From Oscillospiraceae bacterium (lineage in GTDB: Bacteria; Bacillota; Clostridia; Oscillospirales; Oscillospiraceae), in NCBI GenBank assembly GCA_031272845.1, contig JAISTA010000222.1, forward strand, positions 1-6,564: 6,564 nucleotides of DNA. Reading direction: 5' to 3'. Under the pieces are notes generated by a model. The model worked only from the letters and a program-made list of their open reading frames with translations. It did no database searches and was not told the origin of the DNA. Positions 5,975 through 6,564 of the stretch are shown here, piece by piece; the stretch's first letter is position 1, and each line of letters starts with the position of its first letter. Made by a program: the position numbers and the translations under genes.

Positions 5975-6111
5975 GTCCGCGAGGCTGGTGTTCTTTACAA
6001 CGAAAATCTCACGGCGGGAACGAAAAGTTCTCAGTTTGGAGCGGGGTGCGGAGTTTGAAATTGGTATTTAGCTGTTCTTCGGCTCACAGCAAAAGCGCCT
6101 TCGCGGCGGGC

Positions 6112-6145
6112 GGTTACTTTTTCCGGTTCGCCGGAAAAAGTAACC
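6112..6145. repeat. Perfect 15-bp palindrome with TTCG loop
   Basis: GGTTACTTTTTCCGG, loop TTCG (6127-6130), then the exact reverse complement. The stem is unbroken and would form in RNA of either strand. No T-run follows on either strand, so it is not a textbook terminator. It is the strongest inverted repeat in the window and is separated by 12 nt from a second perfect hairpin. Confidence 0.85.
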
Positions 6146-6157
6146 AAAAAGGGGCGA

Positions 6158-6181
6158 CTTCTTTTCTCTTTAGAAAAGAAG
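6158..6181. repeat. Perfect 10-bp polypyrimidine hairpin
   Basis: CTTCTTTTCT, loop CTTT (6168-6171), AGAAAAGAAG. One arm is all pyrimidine and the other all purine. It stands directly after the TTCG-loop hairpin, separated by AAAAAGGGGCGA, and appears to be part of the same element. Confidence 0.8.
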
Positions 6182-6204
6182 CAAAATCGCTTTATGCCGG
6201 GCAG

Positions 6205-6240
6205 GCGGTGTAGTTGCAATGTAGTCCCTACCCACACCGC
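6205..6240. repeat. Hairpin with 7-bp GC-rich stem
   Basis: GCGGTGT (6205-6211) pairs with ACACCGC (6234-6240); alternatively TAG (6211-6213) and CTA (6229-6231) extend a six-pair version across an internal bulge. The loop region contains GTAG and its near complement. Third in the hairpin series. Confidence 0.5.
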
Positions 6241-6245
6241 GAGAA

Positions 6246-6304
6246 GTGCGGCGCAGCGTCCGAGCGCCTGCGCACCGCCGCACACAGGGGCGAAGCCTGT
6301 GCGG
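6246..6304. repeat. Overlapping, mutually exclusive GC-rich hairpins
   Basis: GTGCGGCG (6246-6253) pairs perfectly with CGCCGCAC (6276-6283); an inner alternative joins GCGCAG (6251-6256) to CTGCGC (6268-6273). The same CCGCAC (6278-6283) can instead pair with GTGCGG (6299-6304), reinforced by AGG/CCT inside. Only one of the two outer folds can exist at a time. Confidence 0.5.
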
Positions 6305-6451
6305 GGCTAAAGACTTAGGTAAGGCTGCATGTGTGCGCGGACTGCGGTGGGGGTGGTTACCGGAAGGACGGTGCTGCTACGATCGCTGACGCACATTGTG
6401 CTGGAGATTGGTGCGTGTCCCGACGCGGCGGGGGTCGGTAACCCAATGTAG

Positions 6452-6473
6452 GGGACGCTGCCCTCAGCGTCCC
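6452..6473. repeat. Perfect 9-bp palindrome (GGGACGCTG...CAGCGTCCC)
   Basis: GGGACGCTG (6452-6460), loop CCCT, CAGCGTCCC (6465-6473). It is nested in a weaker outer pairing CGGGGG (6429-6434) with CCCCCG (6475-6480) and preceded by TGTAG. Palindromes of this TGTAGGG-led form are ones I associate with intergenic repeats of clostridial genomes. No T-run follows, so a repeat is more likely than a terminator. Confidence 0.7.
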
Positions 6474-6564
6474 GCCCCCGAAAACACGTCATTGCCGTCT
6501 GAAAATCACCGAAACCGGACAATATACGTTCGGGACGCCGAGACCACGACATTTGTGCTTAAAA

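Larger units (their letters stand above)
5894..6564. other. Repeat- and hairpin-rich intergenic tail, no gene recognised
   Basis: About 670 nt after luxS. Open frames of up to 84-100 codons exist on both strands but overlap the hairpins, lack family resemblance and have no good ribosome binding sites. Contents seen: the second copy of the dispersed repeat, four consecutive hairpins between 6112 and 6304, and another between 6452 and 6473. None of the hairpins has a U-run in either direction that would make it a normal intrinsic terminator. The region resembles palindromic intergenic repeats seen in clostridial genomes, which is a recollection and not a search result. Confidence 0.6.

Noticed and set aside
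6329..6451. 40-codon plus-strand frame starting ATG with TAAGG just upstream
   Set aside because: Too short and unlike any protein I know; the ribosome-site spacing is tight and the stop lies at the edge of a palindrome. Worth testing only if homologues with the same ends exist.
6307..6552. 81-codon minus-strand open frame
   Set aside because: It reads straight through the GGGACGCTG palindrome, has no recognisable motif or ribosome site, and a plus-strand frame is open over much of the same bases, as expected for GC-rich non-coding DNA.

Overview
The window looks like chromosomal DNA from a fairly GC-rich Gram-positive anaerobe, most plausibly an uncultured clostridial (Oscillospirales-type) Firmicute. 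The reasons are a short Bacillus-type TrpRS, a class I aminotransferase of the kind I associate with Clostridia, a nucleosidase-luxS pair, sigma-A promoters with TTGACA/TATAAT boxes and 17-nt spacers, and palindromic intergenic repeats. This taxonomic guess rests on recognising families by eye, not on a search.

Left part (1-3723, minus strand): one compact transcription unit reading leftward. Its order is a PLP-dependent aminotransferase (GTG start), a small YjbR/MmcQ protein (GTG start), trpS, and a WecA/TagO-type polyprenyl-phosphate GlcNAc-1-phosphate transferase cut by the left edge. Gaps are 6, 16 and 34 nt and no terminator is visible between the genes. A strong extended -10 promoter lies just upstream of the aminotransferase, with a leader of only about 28 nt, so there is no room for a T-box. 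A second, exact-consensus promoter lies inside the TagO coding sequence and fires leftward out of the window.

Middle (3724-4577): no intact gene. It holds a C-terminal remnant of an IS1-type transposase (4236-4538, plus strand), which keeps the second Asp and the Glu of the DDE triad, and one copy of a diverged 49-nt repeat.

Right part (4578-5893, plus strand): a perfect consensus promoter, a short foldable leader, a divergent MTA/SAH-nucleosidase-like gene and luxS. Together these fit the two-step route SAH -> S-ribosylhomocysteine -> homocysteine plus DPD, the AI-2 precursor. LuxS keeps all its catalytic and metal-binding residues. The nucleosidase is much less conventional.

Tail (5894-6564): about 670 nt with no convincing gene. 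It holds the second copy of the 49-nt repeat and a dense series of perfect or near-perfect hairpins (6112-6304, and another at 6452-6473). This looks like repeat-element or structured-RNA DNA and is the least explained part of the window.
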